In this document: positions 18,045 through 26,874 of the stretch, piece after piece | Layout of the letters: the number at the start of each line of letters is the position of its first letter | Numbering within the stretch: the stretch's first letter is position 1 | DNA from: Flectobacillus major DSM 103 | Lineage (GTDB): Bacteria; Bacteroidota; Bacteroidia; Cytophagales; Spirosomataceae | Assembly: GCF_000427405.1 (NCBI RefSeq) | Contig: NZ_KE386491.1 | Span: forward strand, 286,001 to 350,000 | DNA: 64,000 nucleotides | Direction of reading: 5' to 3' | Translations under genes and position numbers: made by a program | Notes under the pieces: generated by a model | What the model was told of the DNA's origin: nothing | The model's database searches: none | What the model saw: only the letters and a program-made list of their open reading frames with translations

Positions 18045-18500
18045 ATGAAACAAGTTGCATTATTTTTAGTTGGACTACTTTTAGTAGTGTCTAGTTGCAA
18101 AAAAAACTCAGTTACAGTAAAAACAAATACTGAAAAATTAACCGCCAAAGTTTGGTTAGTCGAAGAAGCGAATGCTGCAGGAGGGGTTGTAGTTGTTTAT
18201 AAAAAAGACCAAGCTAACAATGGCTATGATTTGTCGAAAGTTAGGCTTGAGTTTCTTTCTAATGGAACAATCAGAGGTGTCGATAACAACGGTAATAGCT
18301 CAACAAGTGGTACTTGGAAATTTGTAGAAAACGAAACTAAAATAGAAATATCTGGAATCAATCTTGCTGGTGTAAACTTTGGAACAATACAAGTTATTCG
18401 CCTCGAAGACGCTAATTTTGATTTTAAAGGCAAAGCTTCTATTCCTCAATTAGGTATTCCAGAAACAGAGGCTACAATCAAAATGATTCCTGCTCAGTAA
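18045..18500 (+). CDS. Small lipoprotein, lipocalin-like
   Basis: 151 residues with a clear lipoprotein signal (GLLLVVSSC, Cys18) followed by KK. The mature part alternates beta strands: KVWLVEEANAAGG, VRLEFLSNGTIRGVDN, SGTWKFVENETKIEI, and a C-terminal TIKMIPAQ. The W...G-T-W-F layout resembles lipocalin-like (DUF5004/lipocalin_4 type) lipoproteins common in Bacteroidota. No ligand or enzymatic residues are recognised. It has its own -7 promoter element and a strong terminator, so it is probably transcribed alone. The lipocalin assignment is tentative. Confidence 0.7.
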   Translation: MKQVALFLVGLLLVVSSCKKNSVTVKTNTEKLTAKVWLVEEANAAGGVVVVYKKDQANNGYDLSKVRLEFLSNGTIRGVDNNGNSSTSGTWKFVENETKIEISGINLAGVNFGTIQVIRLEDANFDFKGKASIPQLGIPETEATIKMIPAQ

Positions 18501-18563
18501 GCTTATAGTATTGGAAATACCTACAATATATTTCCTGCTGTGAGCAAAAACTTTCTTTATAAT

Positions 18564-18609
18564 TACCTCGAATACGTATCCTATGAGCTACTATTCGAGG
18601 TATTTTTTT
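18564..18609 (+). terminator. Rho-independent terminator after the small lipoprotein gene
   Basis: TACCTCGAATA at 18564-18574 pairs perfectly with TATTCGAGGTA at 18592-18602, followed by seven T. Confidence 0.88.
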
Positions 18610-18660
18610 GTTCTACAATCAAGGCATTATCCATTACTCAGAGAGAGAACACAGTAAGTT

Positions 18661-19569
18661 TTATCTTCTTTTGCTTCTTGGGTGAAAATCCACAATCGTT
18701 TGTTTCAAATATTCACGGTCTAAATGCGTGTATATTTCGGTAGTAGTAATACTAGCATGGCCAAGCATTTCCTGAATAGCCCGTAAATCGGCACCACCTT
18801 CAATCAAATGCGTAGCAAATGAGTGTCGGAATGTATGTGGGCTAATATTTTTTTGAATACCAGCACTCAGAGCCAAGTCTTTTATGATTAAAAACACCAT
18901 TACACGAGTAAGTTGCTTGCCTCGTCGATTGAGAAACAAATGGTCTGAAAAATCGTTGTGAATAGGTTGATACTTGCGTATTTCTTCCAAATAAATAGTA
19001 GTATAGTGCATTGCATCTTTGCCGATAGGCACTAGCCTTACTTTATCACCCTTGCCTCGTACCCTCAAAAAACCAATATCAAAATAGCATTCTGAAAGTT
19101 TTAGGTCGATTAGCTCCGAAACCCTAAGCCCAGAGCTATACAGTATTTCGAGCATAGCCCTATTGCGTGTACCTTCAGGAGTGGATAAGTCTATGGCATC
19201 GAACAGCCGAATAATTTCGGGAAAACTTAGTGTAGAGGGAAGTTTTCGGCCTGTTTTAGGAGCACTAATCAAAGCTGTGGGGTCTACTTTAATAACATCT
19301 TCGATACTCAAATATTTGAAAAATGCTTTTAAGCCCGACAACATCCTAGCTTGAGAAGTAGCTTCGAGGCCTAGTTCGTCGATAAAAAGGAAAAAATCAA
19401 AAATATGTTTGTCCGTAATTTCCTCAACAGCGGGTAATTCTGGCAAAGAAATTTCGAGGTATTCCCAAAATTTTGCTACATCATGCCAATAAGCCTCAAT
19501 CGAGTTTTCGGAAAGCGAGCGTTCTAAAGTAAGATAGTTTTTGAAATTTTTCAGATAAATTTGCCACAT
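18661..19569 (-). CDS. xerD: Tyrosine recombinase XerD
   Basis: 302-residue site-specific recombinase that resolves chromosome dimers at dif with XerC and FtsK. The start is the ATG at 19567-19569 (MWQIYLKNFKNYLTLE); an upstream TTG would add an unsupported leader. The N-terminal SAM-like core-binding domain covers residues 1-95. The catalytic set is complete: R149 in SSGLRVSEL, K173 in RGKGDK, H245 and R248 in PHTFRHSFATH, H271 in LGHASITT and the nucleophile Y280 in EIYTH. It lies divergent to aroQ. It matches housekeeping XerC/D rather than an integron or transposon integrase in length and motif spacing. XerC versus XerD is assigned on overall likeness and is not certain. Confidence 0.88.
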   Translation of the reverse strand: MWQIYLKNFKNYLTLERSLSENSIEAYWHDVAKFWEYLEISLPELPAVEEITDKHIFDFFLFIDELGLEATSQARMLSGLKAFFKYLSIEDVIKVDPTALISAPKTGRKLPSTLSFPEIIRLFDAIDLSTPEGTRNRAMLEILYSSGLRVSELIDLKLSECYFDIGFLRVRGKGDKVRLVPIGKDAMHYTTIYLEEIRKYQPIHNDFSDHLFLNRRGKQLTRVMVFLIIKDLALSAGIQKNISPHTFRHSFATHLIEGGADLRAIQEMLGHASITTTEIYTHLDREYLKQTIVDFHPRSKRR

Positions 19570-19605
19570 TGTAAAGAACAAGTATAATATTTGTTTTAAT
19601 AACAA

Positions 19606-19949
19606 TTAAGGGCTTTAATTGCCACAATTGAACGCCCAAAAGGTTCTATTTGTTATAAATCTGACACAACAACGAAAGAATATCGAGTTTAAAGTTGTTG
19701 TGTCAGGTTTGAAATAAAGCACTAAGCTAGCAATCTGGTGTGGAAATAACTAATAAATATGAAGGGGCTTTGTAGTATTGATAAAAGCATTGCTACAGAT
19801 TGTTTGGTTGTTGTTGAACTGAGTAATTTTTAAGGGAGAAAACTCCTCAATTAAAAGAGTAATAAGTTGTTGTTTTTGGTCAATAATGGTATCGGCTGAT
19901 TATAAAATCGATAAGTTAGTAACCAAAAGAATTTTAAACAGGAATCGCA
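19606..19949. repeat. xerD-aroQ divergent intergenic region with a 17-bp inverted repeat
   Basis: A 344-base spacer. AAATCTGACACAACAAC at 19657-19673 pairs with GTTGTTGTGTCAGGTTT at 19694-19710 (one U-G pair) around a 20-base loop. The repeat sits upstream of both divergent genes and has no U-run on either side, so an operator or RNA leader is more likely than a terminator. An AGGA lies just before the aroQ GTG. Nothing else is recognised. Confidence 0.6.
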
Positions 19950-20375
19950 GTGGTAAAGAAACAAATTTTGATTGTGAATGGCCCAAATCTAAATTTATTG
20001 GGCAAACGTGAGCCAGAGATTTATGGACACCAAACTTTTGAACAGTATTTTGAAATACTAAAAGATAAATACGAAACACAGGTAGAACTGCACTATTTTC
20101 AGTCGAACCACGAAGGGGCATTGATTGATAGAATCCATGAGGTAGGCTTTACATTCGATGGAATTGTGCTGAATGCAGGAGGTTTTACGCATACGTCTAT
20201 TGCCTTGGCCGATGCCATTGCTGCCGTAAAAACACCTACAGTTGAGGTTCATATTTCAAATGTACACGCTCGTGAGTCGTACCGTCATCATAGTTTTTTA
20301 AGCAAAAACTGTATTGGTATTATTATTGGGTTTGGTTTGAGAGGGTACGATTTTGCTATTCAGACATTTCTGTGA
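19950..20375 (+). CDS. aroQ: Type II 3-dehydroquinate dehydratase
   Basis: 141 residues, typical for the dodecameric type II enzyme that dehydrates 3-dehydroquinate to 3-dehydroshikimate in the shikimate pathway. The start is GTG at 19950, preceded by AGGA, and gives MVKKQILIVNGPNLNLLGKR, the classical N-terminus. Active-site features are present: NGPNLN, the flexible lid with REPEIYG (catalytic Tyr), QSNHEGALIDRIHE, NAGGFTHTSIALADAI and VEVHISN with the catalytic His in VHARESYRHHS. It lies divergent to xerD. No other aro gene is nearby. Confidence 0.96.
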   Translation: MVKKQILIVNGPNLNLLGKREPEIYGHQTFEQYFEILKDKYETQVELHYFQSNHEGALIDRIHEVGFTFDGIVLNAGGFTHTSIALADAIAAVKTPTVEVHISNVHARESYRHHSFLSKNCIGIIIGFGLRGYDFAIQTFL

Positions 20376-20381
20376 TATGAA

Positions 20382-20446
20382 GCCAATAAGATTAGGTGAA
20401 TCTGCTTGCGGCGATAAATCTTATTCTGTTGGCATATCACCTAATC
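20382..20446 (+). promoter_or_regulatory. Two mutually exclusive hairpins between aroQ and the class V aminotransferase
   Basis: GATTAGGTGA at 20390-20399 can pair with TCACCTAATC at 20437-20446. The overlapping segment GCCAATAAGATT at 20382-20393 can instead pair with AATCTTA plus TTGGC at 20417-20433. The two structures share bases and exclude each other, as in an attenuator. Only a short T-run (ATTTTC) follows. Confidence 0.4.
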
Positions 20447-20468
20447 ATTTTCAGCATTACATATTACT

Positions 20469-21566
20469 ATGATAACATTTTATCCAGGGCCTTCAAAAGT
20501 ATATCCAGTGGTTGAGCATTTTCTCAACGAAGCTTTTCATGAAGGTGTATTAAGTATCAATCACCGTAGTCAGGCTTGTATGCAGATTACTCGTACAGCC
20601 ATCGACTTGCTGCATCAAAAATTGCACATTCCAAGCGACTATACCATTTATTTTGTTTCGTCGGCTACCGAAGTATGGGAAATTATAGCCCAGTCGCTTA
20701 CTCAGCACCATAGTACCCATATTTATAATGGAGCTTTTGGCGAAAAATGGGCAGATTATGCCGAGCGAATTTTGCCTAAAGTAAGCCGCCTAACTTTTGG
20801 TGTAGAAGAATTGATTAGTGCCGTAAATTTACCCAAAGAAACCCCCGATGTAGTGTGTATTACACATAACGAAACATCGAACGGAACACAGGTGAAAGAA
20901 TGGCCAGAAGTACAAAAAGCGTATCCAGAAGCATTGATAGCTGTAGATGTAACTTCGTCGATGGCGGGTGTACAACTCAACTGGCAAGAGGCCGATATTT
21001 GGTTTGCTTCTGTACAAAAATGCTTTGGCCTACCTGCGGGTATGGCTATTATGGTTTGCTCGCCACGGGCTTTGGTACGTGCCGAACAAATTGGCGACCG
21101 CAAGTATTACAATAGCTTGCTGTTTATTCATGATAATTTCAAAAAATACCAAACTCATTATACTCCCAATGTACTAGAGATTTTCCTTTTGTCGAAAGTC
21201 TTACCGTTGTTGCCAGATATTAGCGAAACCAATGCCCGTATTGAGGCTCAAGCAAGTGCTTGGTACACGTTTTTTGATGAAAACTTCGATACCGATGTAA
21301 CCACAGGCAGCGTACGCCCTTTGGTGAATGTTGCTGCCTTACGTTCAAATACGGTATTGGCCATAGAAGGCTTACCAGAAGTGATTACTAGATTAAAAAA
21401 GGCATTTGAACAAACTGGTATAACCGTTGGAAATGGCTATGGGGCTTGGAAAAATACCACTTTTAGAATTGCCAATTTTCCAGCTATTTCCGAAGCCGAC
21501 ATATTGGCTTTGCAAGAACAATTATTAATACTTTTGCCCGAAAAGGCTTTATCTCCGTCAACCTAA
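20469..21566 (+). CDS. Class V aminotransferase, phosphoserine aminotransferase-like
   Basis: 365-residue PLP enzyme of fold type I, class V. ITFYPGPSKVYP at the N-terminus and SINHRSQACMQI match the SerC/AGXT-type start. The internal aldimine lysine is in FASVQKCFGLPAG, and the cofactor Asp is in ALIAVDVTSSMAG. The C-terminal GNGYGAWKNTTFRIANFPAI carries the arginine that binds the substrate carboxylate. It is close to phosphoserine aminotransferase (3-phosphohydroxypyruvate plus glutamate), but alanine-glyoxylate-type enzymes share these features. No serA or serB is adjacent. It is followed 38 bases later by marC. Confidence 0.82.
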   Translation: MITFYPGPSKVYPVVEHFLNEAFHEGVLSINHRSQACMQITRTAIDLLHQKLHIPSDYTIYFVSSATEVWEIIAQSLTQHHSTHIYNGAFGEKWADYAERILPKVSRLTFGVEELISAVNLPKETPDVVCITHNETSNGTQVKEWPEVQKAYPEALIAVDVTSSMAGVQLNWQEADIWFASVQKCFGLPAGMAIMVCSPRALVRAEQIGDRKYYNSLLFIHDNFKKYQTHYTPNVLEIFLLSKVLPLLPDISETNARIEAQASAWYTFFDENFDTDVTTGSVRPLVNVAALRSNTVLAIEGLPEVITRLKKAFEQTGITVGNGYGAWKNTTFRIANFPAISEADILALQEQLLILLPEKALSPST

Positions 21567-21604
21567 GAAACCTTAAATTCAACACATAAATCTATCAACA
21601 AACC

Positions 21605-22177
21605 ATGCACTTCGATTTTAAAGAAATTTTCTCGGTATCACTTATCCTCTTTTCGGTAATTGATATACTCGGTTCGATTCCCGTAATCATAGACTTACGA
21701 CGGAAAACAGGAAATATCCATGCCGAACAAGCCACCTTGGTTTCGGGTGGAATCATGATTGCCTTTTTGTATGTAGGAAAGTCTATTCTTAATCTATTCG
21801 GCGTAGATGTAAATTCCTTTGCCATAGCAGGGGCATTGATTATCTTTTTGATAGGACTAGAGATGATTCTGGGAAGAAATATTTTTAAGTCGGAAGAAGT
21901 AGAAGGTAGTAAGGCTGCTTCTATTGTGCCTTTGGCCTTCCCAATTATTGCAGGAGCTGGCACAATGACCACCATTTTGTCATTAAAGTCGCAGTTTGAT
22001 GAAATCAATATTTTGATTGGCGTTTTGTTGAATCTTGTTTTTATTTATATCGTATTGCGTTCAAGCGAATGGATAGAAAAAATGCTAGGTCATGCAGGCA
22101 CCAATGTACTTCGTCGTGTATTTGGGGTAATTTTGTTGGCTATTGCAATCAAAATTATTAAATCGAGGTTAGGGTAA
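21605..22177 (+). CDS. MarC-family integral membrane protein
   Basis: 190 residues with six predicted spans and no signal peptide. FSVSLILFSVIDILGSIPVI in span 1, GGIMIAFLYVGKSILNLFGV, FAIAGALIIFLIGLEMILG and SIVPLAFPIIAGAGTMTTIL are the conserved MarC blocks. Despite the name, MarC was shown not to take part in multiple antibiotic resistance in E. coli. The family's transport activity is undefined. It follows the class V aminotransferase on the same strand and ends at a bidirectional terminator. Confidence 0.92.
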   Translation: MHFDFKEIFSVSLILFSVIDILGSIPVIIDLRRKTGNIHAEQATLVSGGIMIAFLYVGKSILNLFGVDVNSFAIAGALIIFLIGLEMILGRNIFKSEEVEGSKAASIVPLAFPIIAGAGTMTTILSLKSQFDEINILIGVLLNLVFIYIVLRSSEWIEKMLGHAGTNVLRRVFGVILLAIAIKIIKSRLG

Positions 22178-22268
22178 AGCTACCATAACTTGGTATTAGT
22201 TGTTAAGAGTTTGATAATGGTAAACTAATTTACAAGTAATAGAACTCCGTACTCAAAAACAGTAAAAA

Positions 22269-22309
22269 TAAAACTCCGTAAGTGCAATAATACACTTACG
22301 GAGTTTTTT
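22269..22309. terminator. Bidirectional terminator between marC and the TonB receptor
   Basis: AACTCCGTAAGTG (about 22272-22284) pairs with CACTTACGGAGTT (22293-22305) around CAATAATA. A-rich sequence precedes it and TTTTT follows, so it can stop transcription from both convergent genes. Confidence 0.88.
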
Positions 22310-22339
22310 ATGGAATAGGAATATGTTTTAGCCCAAAAA

Positions 22340-25147
22340 CTAGAAATTGAAATTGACTCTGGCAAAAACATAGCGTCCATTAAAGCCAAACTGTTGTACA
22401 CGACGAGAATAAACAAAACGTCCCAGCCCCATATTGGCCGAGTGCGTATGTACGTCTTGATACACATCAAATAAGTTGTTAGCACCTACCGCAAAGTTCA
22501 ACGATTTAGTCAACTGATAATTTACGGTTAAGTCTGTTACAATTTTTGAAGAGAACGTTTGGTCCAACGTTTCTTTTGCTCCATTGTTAAAGGTATTAGC
22601 TACGTAGTTGGCACTGCTCAAAATAGTTGGGTCTAAATACACCACTTCACCAAAGCGAACAGCACGAAGCATTACCCCCAATTTACCAACTTTATAGTTG
22701 ACAGTACCTGTTATTTTGCTTCTTGGACTAGCCACTTCAATACGGCTTTGGTCTTCACGGTTAAAGTAATTACCAATTTGTCCAGTAGCAATAAGCTTTT
22801 CGGTAGCATTAATAGCAGGTTTGCCATCAGCACCTTTGATTACCTCGTTGTCGATAAATGCCCCAGCCAAAGTTACTTTAATAGAGTGGTCTCCAGCAAG
22901 ACGAGTGCTATACGATGCAACAGCCTCAATACCTCTTGAACGAGTATCGATAGCATTGGTAAAGAAATTAACAGTAGTAGCACCAGCCGCGGCCAACTGA
23001 GCCGCCACGGTAGCGTCGCCATTGGCTGTAAAGTTATTGGTAAGGATAATACGGTTTTTGATGTCAATCTGATAAGCATCTACCGTAAGCTCTAATTTAC
23101 CCAATTGAGCGGTAGCTCCAATACTGTAGTTTTGCGATGTTTCAGCTTTTAGCTCAGGAATACCAAAAATTTTGGCAGGCTGACTATTGTTGGGGAACGT
23201 ACCACTTTCAACAGGCGTTTGCACACCATTGACAGTTTGGAAAAGTGTATTGGTTTTTGAATAATACTGTTGTTGTAAAGAAGGAGCTCTGAAACCGGTA
23301 CTGATTGCACCCCGAACCGCAATTTTGTCGGTAAGTTTATAACGAGAAGCCACTTTATATTTAAGGCCAGTATTACCAAAGTCAGAATAGTTTTCAAAAC
23401 GCAAAGCACCCGAAAGTACCCATGCTTTTGTAATATCTAATTCTAAGTCGGTATAAACCCCAACGTTGTTTCTTGAATGTGTACCTGCGTTAGAAGGTAA
23501 AAATCCTGCAAAAACTTGAGCTCCAGCAGCAACACCCAAAGCCGTATTGTAGTTTTTATACGAAGCCTCTTCACCTGCACGAGTACCAAATTCATCTACA
23601 CGGAACTCAGCACCAAAGGCTACGTTTAGGCCATTAAGTACATCGTCAAACTTGCGACTCATGTCGAAGTTTGTAGTATTTTGTGAGAATGTATTGCCAC
23701 CAGCATCAAATTTTCTTTGGAAAGAAGTAGTACTAGCTGCCTGAGTATAGTTTACAGAATTATCTACACCGTAGTCGAAGGTATTTTTACCATATACATT
23801 ACTCAAATCAAAATTCCAGTTGGTCAAAATTTTACCGCGAATACCCGCTGCCACCGAAATGTCGGTTACATCAGAAGTAATTTCAGGCAAAAAGCCATTA
23901 GGGTATACAGCAAATACATTGGTTCTTACTGCAGCAGGCACAGAGTTGGGATAACGATAAAAACCCGCAGAATTACCTTTTTTGTTATTCCAGCCCCCAA
24001 AAGCATAAACATCGAGGTTGGTATTGATAGGCAATAAAGCATTTACGACAATGCCGCCACCTTTTACACGAGAGTTACCGATTCGCATATCAAAATCGTT
24101 GCGAGTCAGACCATTTTCTGCAATAATTTGGTCATCGGTTTTACCTGTTATTGTTGGATACACTTGGCCAGTATAAGTACCTGTACGGTTAGTTTGGCCA
24201 CGAGAAACATATTCACCTGTAATATTGACATATCCTTTTTCGCCAATACGAACACCGTAGTTTAAGCCCAACTGTCCTGTAAACCCGTCTGTTACCGAAA
24301 CATCTTTTGGCTGGCCATTCGAGTAATTAATGGCATAGTTTTTCTGATAGTTGGTAATATGTTCACCAGCCGATAAATTACCGCTAAGACCAGTTTGCTT
24401 TTTCAACACAATGTTGATTACCCCAGCAATAGCATCCGAACCGTATTGAGCGGCTGCACCATCTCTTAGAATTTCAATTTTTTCTACAGAAGTAGCAGGA
24501 ATAGCGTTCATGTCTGTACCAACAGTACCACGGTTTACAGTACCATTTACGTTAACCAACGATGATTGGTGTCTTCTTTTGCCATTTACCAATACCAATA
24601 CTTGATCGGGGCCTAAGCCTCTTAATTGAGCAGGGTCTACGTGGTCAGTTCCGTCAGAAATAGCCTGACGAGTAGATTGGAACGAAGGGGCCACAAATGT
24701 TAAAATTTGGTTAATATCAACCTGCCCAACATTGTTGGTTACCTGCGAAAGCGGAATAACATCGACAGGTACAGGAGTATCAATTTTGGTACGTCCCGAG
24801 CTTCTTGTTCCTGTAACTACTACCTCATCGAGCGAAGAGATACTTTCGGCCAATACAAAATCTTGTGATACTACCGACGATTCAACTTGTACCTGAACCG
24901 TCACAATTTGATAACCTATCGAGCTAGCCTTAATATTATAGCTTCCTGCTTGTAGTTTTAGGCTATAGTTACCATTTGCATCGGAAACCGTTCCGATGTT
25001 TTTACCAACAACCGTTATTGATGCCCCAGGAATAGCTTGCCCTGTTTTGGTATCCTTTACCACACCTTTAATACCCTGAGCTAATACGTTAAAACTAGAG
25101 AGAACAAGGATTAATAAAACGTAGAAATAATGGAGTTTTTTTTTCAT
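22340..25147 (-). CDS. TonB-dependent outer-membrane receptor with regulatory N-terminal domain
   Basis: 935 residues. The signal peptide (YVLLILVLSSFNVLAQ) is followed by a carboxypeptidase-regulatory-like domain (GVVKDTKTGQAIPGASITVV) and the TonB plug (SSLDEVVVTGTRSSGRTKID). Key plug motifs are LRGLGPDQVLVLVNGKRRHQ, VEKIEILRDGAAAQYGSDAI and AGVINIVLKK. The barrel ends at YVFARVNFNF. It lacks the SusC signature and a SusD partner, so it is a classical receptor of the CirA/IroN-like class found in many Bacteroidota and Proteobacteria, not a glycan SusC. Ligand unknown (siderophore, peptide or small organic compound). The 308-base upstream region shows no exact TAnnTTTG. Confidence 0.94.
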   Translation of the reverse strand: MKKKLHYFYVLLILVLSSFNVLAQGIKGVVKDTKTGQAIPGASITVVGKNIGTVSDANGNYSLKLQAGSYNIKASSIGYQIVTVQVQVESSVVSQDFVLAESISSLDEVVVTGTRSSGRTKIDTPVPVDVIPLSQVTNNVGQVDINQILTFVAPSFQSTRQAISDGTDHVDPAQLRGLGPDQVLVLVNGKRRHQSSLVNVNGTVNRGTVGTDMNAIPATSVEKIEILRDGAAAQYGSDAIAGVINIVLKKQTGLSGNLSAGEHITNYQKNYAINYSNGQPKDVSVTDGFTGQLGLNYGVRIGEKGYVNITGEYVSRGQTNRTGTYTGQVYPTITGKTDDQIIAENGLTRNDFDMRIGNSRVKGGGIVVNALLPINTNLDVYAFGGWNNKKGNSAGFYRYPNSVPAAVRTNVFAVYPNGFLPEITSDVTDISVAAGIRGKILTNWNFDLSNVYGKNTFDYGVDNSVNYTQAASTTSFQRKFDAGGNTFSQNTTNFDMSRKFDDVLNGLNVAFGAEFRVDEFGTRAGEEASYKNYNTALGVAAGAQVFAGFLPSNAGTHSRNNVGVYTDLELDITKAWVLSGALRFENYSDFGNTGLKYKVASRYKLTDKIAVRGAISTGFRAPSLQQQYYSKTNTLFQTVNGVQTPVESGTFPNNSQPAKIFGIPELKAETSQNYSIGATAQLGKLELTVDAYQIDIKNRIILTNNFTANGDATVAAQLAAAGATTVNFFTNAIDTRSRGIEAVASYSTRLAGDHSIKVTLAGAFIDNEVIKGADGKPAINATEKLIATGQIGNYFNREDQSRIEVASPRSKITGTVNYKVGKLGVMLRAVRFGEVVYLDPTILSSANYVANTFNNGAKETLDQTFSSKIVTDLTVNYQLTKSLNFAVGANNLFDVYQDVHTHSANMGLGRFVYSRRVQQFGFNGRYVFARVNFNF

Positions 25148-25393
25148 AAAAGCTTGTAATTTAAAAAATGGTTAATAAAAAATGTACTTAAATTATCGGT
25201 AAGTTATTACAAATTGAATAAGATTCAAAAAAAAACATATCGTAATACCCAATTTTCTTAGGCAAATAAGTAATTTATCAAAGAGATACTGGTATTTATA
25301 CTCAGAAAAATAGCGAGTGAAAAATGATGAATTATAGAGGAGGAGAGAAGGTGTTCTGGGGGTAAATAAGTGTAATGATGAGGATTTATCATG

Positions 25394-25437
25394 AAAAAAG
25401 GCACAAAGTAGTGGGTATATTTGCTACTTTGTGCCTT
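25394..25437 (-). terminator. Rho-independent terminator after the outer-membrane barrel genes (minus)
   Basis: Read on the minus strand, AAGGCACAAAGTAG pairs with CTACTTTGTGCCTT around a 12-base loop and is followed by six T. It lies just past the stop at 25456. The rest of the 25148-25455 spacer is the AT-rich leader of the TonB receptor. Confidence 0.88.
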
Positions 25438-25455
25438 GTATGGCTTCAGGAAAAA

Positions 25456-26118
25456 CTACTTGAACATATATCGAATTCCAACACCATAAGAAAGCGAAAT
25501 GTTGGGGTTGAAATTGTAGTTGAACTGACGTTGTGTATAAGTTTGAACTGGGCCTTGATTAGGACTAACAGACCCATTTTCCCAAGAATAACCCAAGCTG
25601 GCTACATTGAGGTTGAGCAACTGACCTGTAAATGCCCATTTGTCGTTGAGGGTATAAATTAACCCTGCTCCACCTGTCAAGTTTAGACTGATTTGATTGT
25701 TGGTTTTATCAGTAAAAAGAAAGGGGTCGTTAGAGGTGATATTGGCAATATCGGATTTTGTATAATTAACACTCCCCAATATACGTCCATACAAACCAAA
25801 CTTTCCAAAAATATTTTTATAAAATTCTTGTCCCTTGCCCAAGCCAAACGATAAGCTTTTGTTTTTGCTCAAACCCGTACTAGGCAGATTACTGTCGGTA
25901 TAATTCACAGAAAACGACCATATTCGGGCTGAGTTTTTGCTAATATATTTACCCCAATTAATACTACCTGAATAGTTTTGGGGAGTCTTTTGACCAAAGG
26001 ATTGCTCAATATTGGCTGAGCCTTGAATAAAATTGGTACCTTCTTGTATTTGAGCATTCGCTCCCAAACTGGCTATTACCAAGAAAAATGCGAGTGATAT
26101 TTTTGCGATATGTTTCAT
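25456..26118 (-). CDS. Outer-membrane beta-barrel protein (paralogue 1)
   Basis: 220 residues with a signal peptide (FFLVIASLGANAQ). The mature part alternates amphipathic strands (NYSGSINWGKYISKNSARIW, SLNLTGGAGLIYTLNDKWAF) and closes with LSYGVGIRYMFK, an aromatic C-terminus typical of an OmpA/OmpW-like or porin-type barrel of eight or so strands. It follows a related gene (26131-26769) by only 12 bases and shares its layout: the EGTNF/EGTKF opening, a GLYGRI or AEMLGK strand, and LNDKWAF versus LKNKWFL. It has no enzymatic motif and probably a structural or channel role. Confidence 0.75.
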   Translation of the reverse strand: MKHIAKISLAFFLVIASLGANAQIQEGTNFIQGSANIEQSFGQKTPQNYSGSINWGKYISKNSARIWSFSVNYTDSNLPSTGLSKNKSLSFGLGKGQEFYKNIFGKFGLYGRILGSVNYTKSDIANITSNDPFLFTDKTNNQISLNLTGGAGLIYTLNDKWAFTGQLLNLNVASLGYSWENGSVSPNQGPVQTYTQRQFNYNFNPNISLSYGVGIRYMFK

Positions 26119-26130
26119 GACAAATAGGGT

Positions 26131-26769
26131 TTAGAATGATTTACCAATAGCGATACCGAGTGTACTAACATTCATGATGCTATTAAATTTCAGATTCGAG
26201 TAATTAGATGTGTTATCGTTGACATGCTGAAAGTTAAGGTTTACCAACGATGTCTCAGCATTCAAAAACCATTTGTTTTTCAGCTGGTAACGCACCCCAA
26301 AGTTTACGCTAGCACCAACATTATAGGTTTTTGTACTCTCCAGATAGTCGCCCGACTGAAAGCCGTAGCCAGCTTTTCCAAGCATTTCGGCATAAATCGC
26401 CACCGACTTGCTCAGAGGCTTGAATTTATCAACAAAATAACCAGCTTCAATCGTGTGGTTGTACCAGTCTAATCCTGCCGAATTACCAGACGTAGAATGA
26501 AAAGATTGAACATTGTAGCCTAACAGCCAGCCTTTTGCTGTGTTTTGTCCAGTAAACACACCTCTTTTAAAGCTAAGCCCTACCGAGTGAGCCCCAAACT
26601 TTTGGTCGAGCATACCACTCATACCCGTGCTAACGCTGCTGCTACTGATAGAACCACTAAAACGCCCATCAACTTGCCAAAATTTAGTGCCTTGTTCATA
26701 TTGGGCTTGTGATAGGTGAGTTGCCATGCCTATGAGCATGAAAACCAGCGGAAGGATTTTGTTTTTCAT
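26131..26769 (-). CDS. Outer-membrane beta-barrel protein (paralogue 2)
   Basis: 212 residues from the ATG at 26767-26769; an upstream extension lacks signal-peptide character. The signal peptide is KNKILPLVFMLIGMATHLSQ, ending in AQ. The mature protein starts EQGTKFWQVDGRFSGSISSS and alternates beta strands to VSTLGIAIGKSF, an aromatic terminus recognised by the BAM machinery. It is the first gene of a two-gene operon with its paralogue 12 bases downstream, so a tandem duplication is likely. The family is not recognised beyond a small outer-membrane barrel. Confidence 0.75.
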   Translation of the reverse strand: MKNKILPLVFMLIGMATHLSQAQYEQGTKFWQVDGRFSGSISSSSVSTGMSGMLDQKFGAHSVGLSFKRGVFTGQNTAKGWLLGYNVQSFHSTSGNSAGLDWYNHTIEAGYFVDKFKPLSKSVAIYAEMLGKAGYGFQSGDYLESTKTYNVGASVNFGVRYQLKNKWFLNAETSLVNLNFQHVNDNTSNYSNLKFNSIMNVSTLGIAIGKSF

Positions 26770-26874
26770 AGTGTAAACGGAGTTGATTTGATGACGAAAG
26801 TACTGGCTCAATATTTAACAAACAAGAAATAAGCCTTATCTTCAGGCTTTTTTAACGATTATTAACAAAATTCT

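Noticed and set aside
19657..19710. Possible chromosomal dif site next to xerD
   Set aside because: The stem and 20-base loop do not fit the 11-6-11 dif architecture, and dif sites are usually not adjacent to xer genes.
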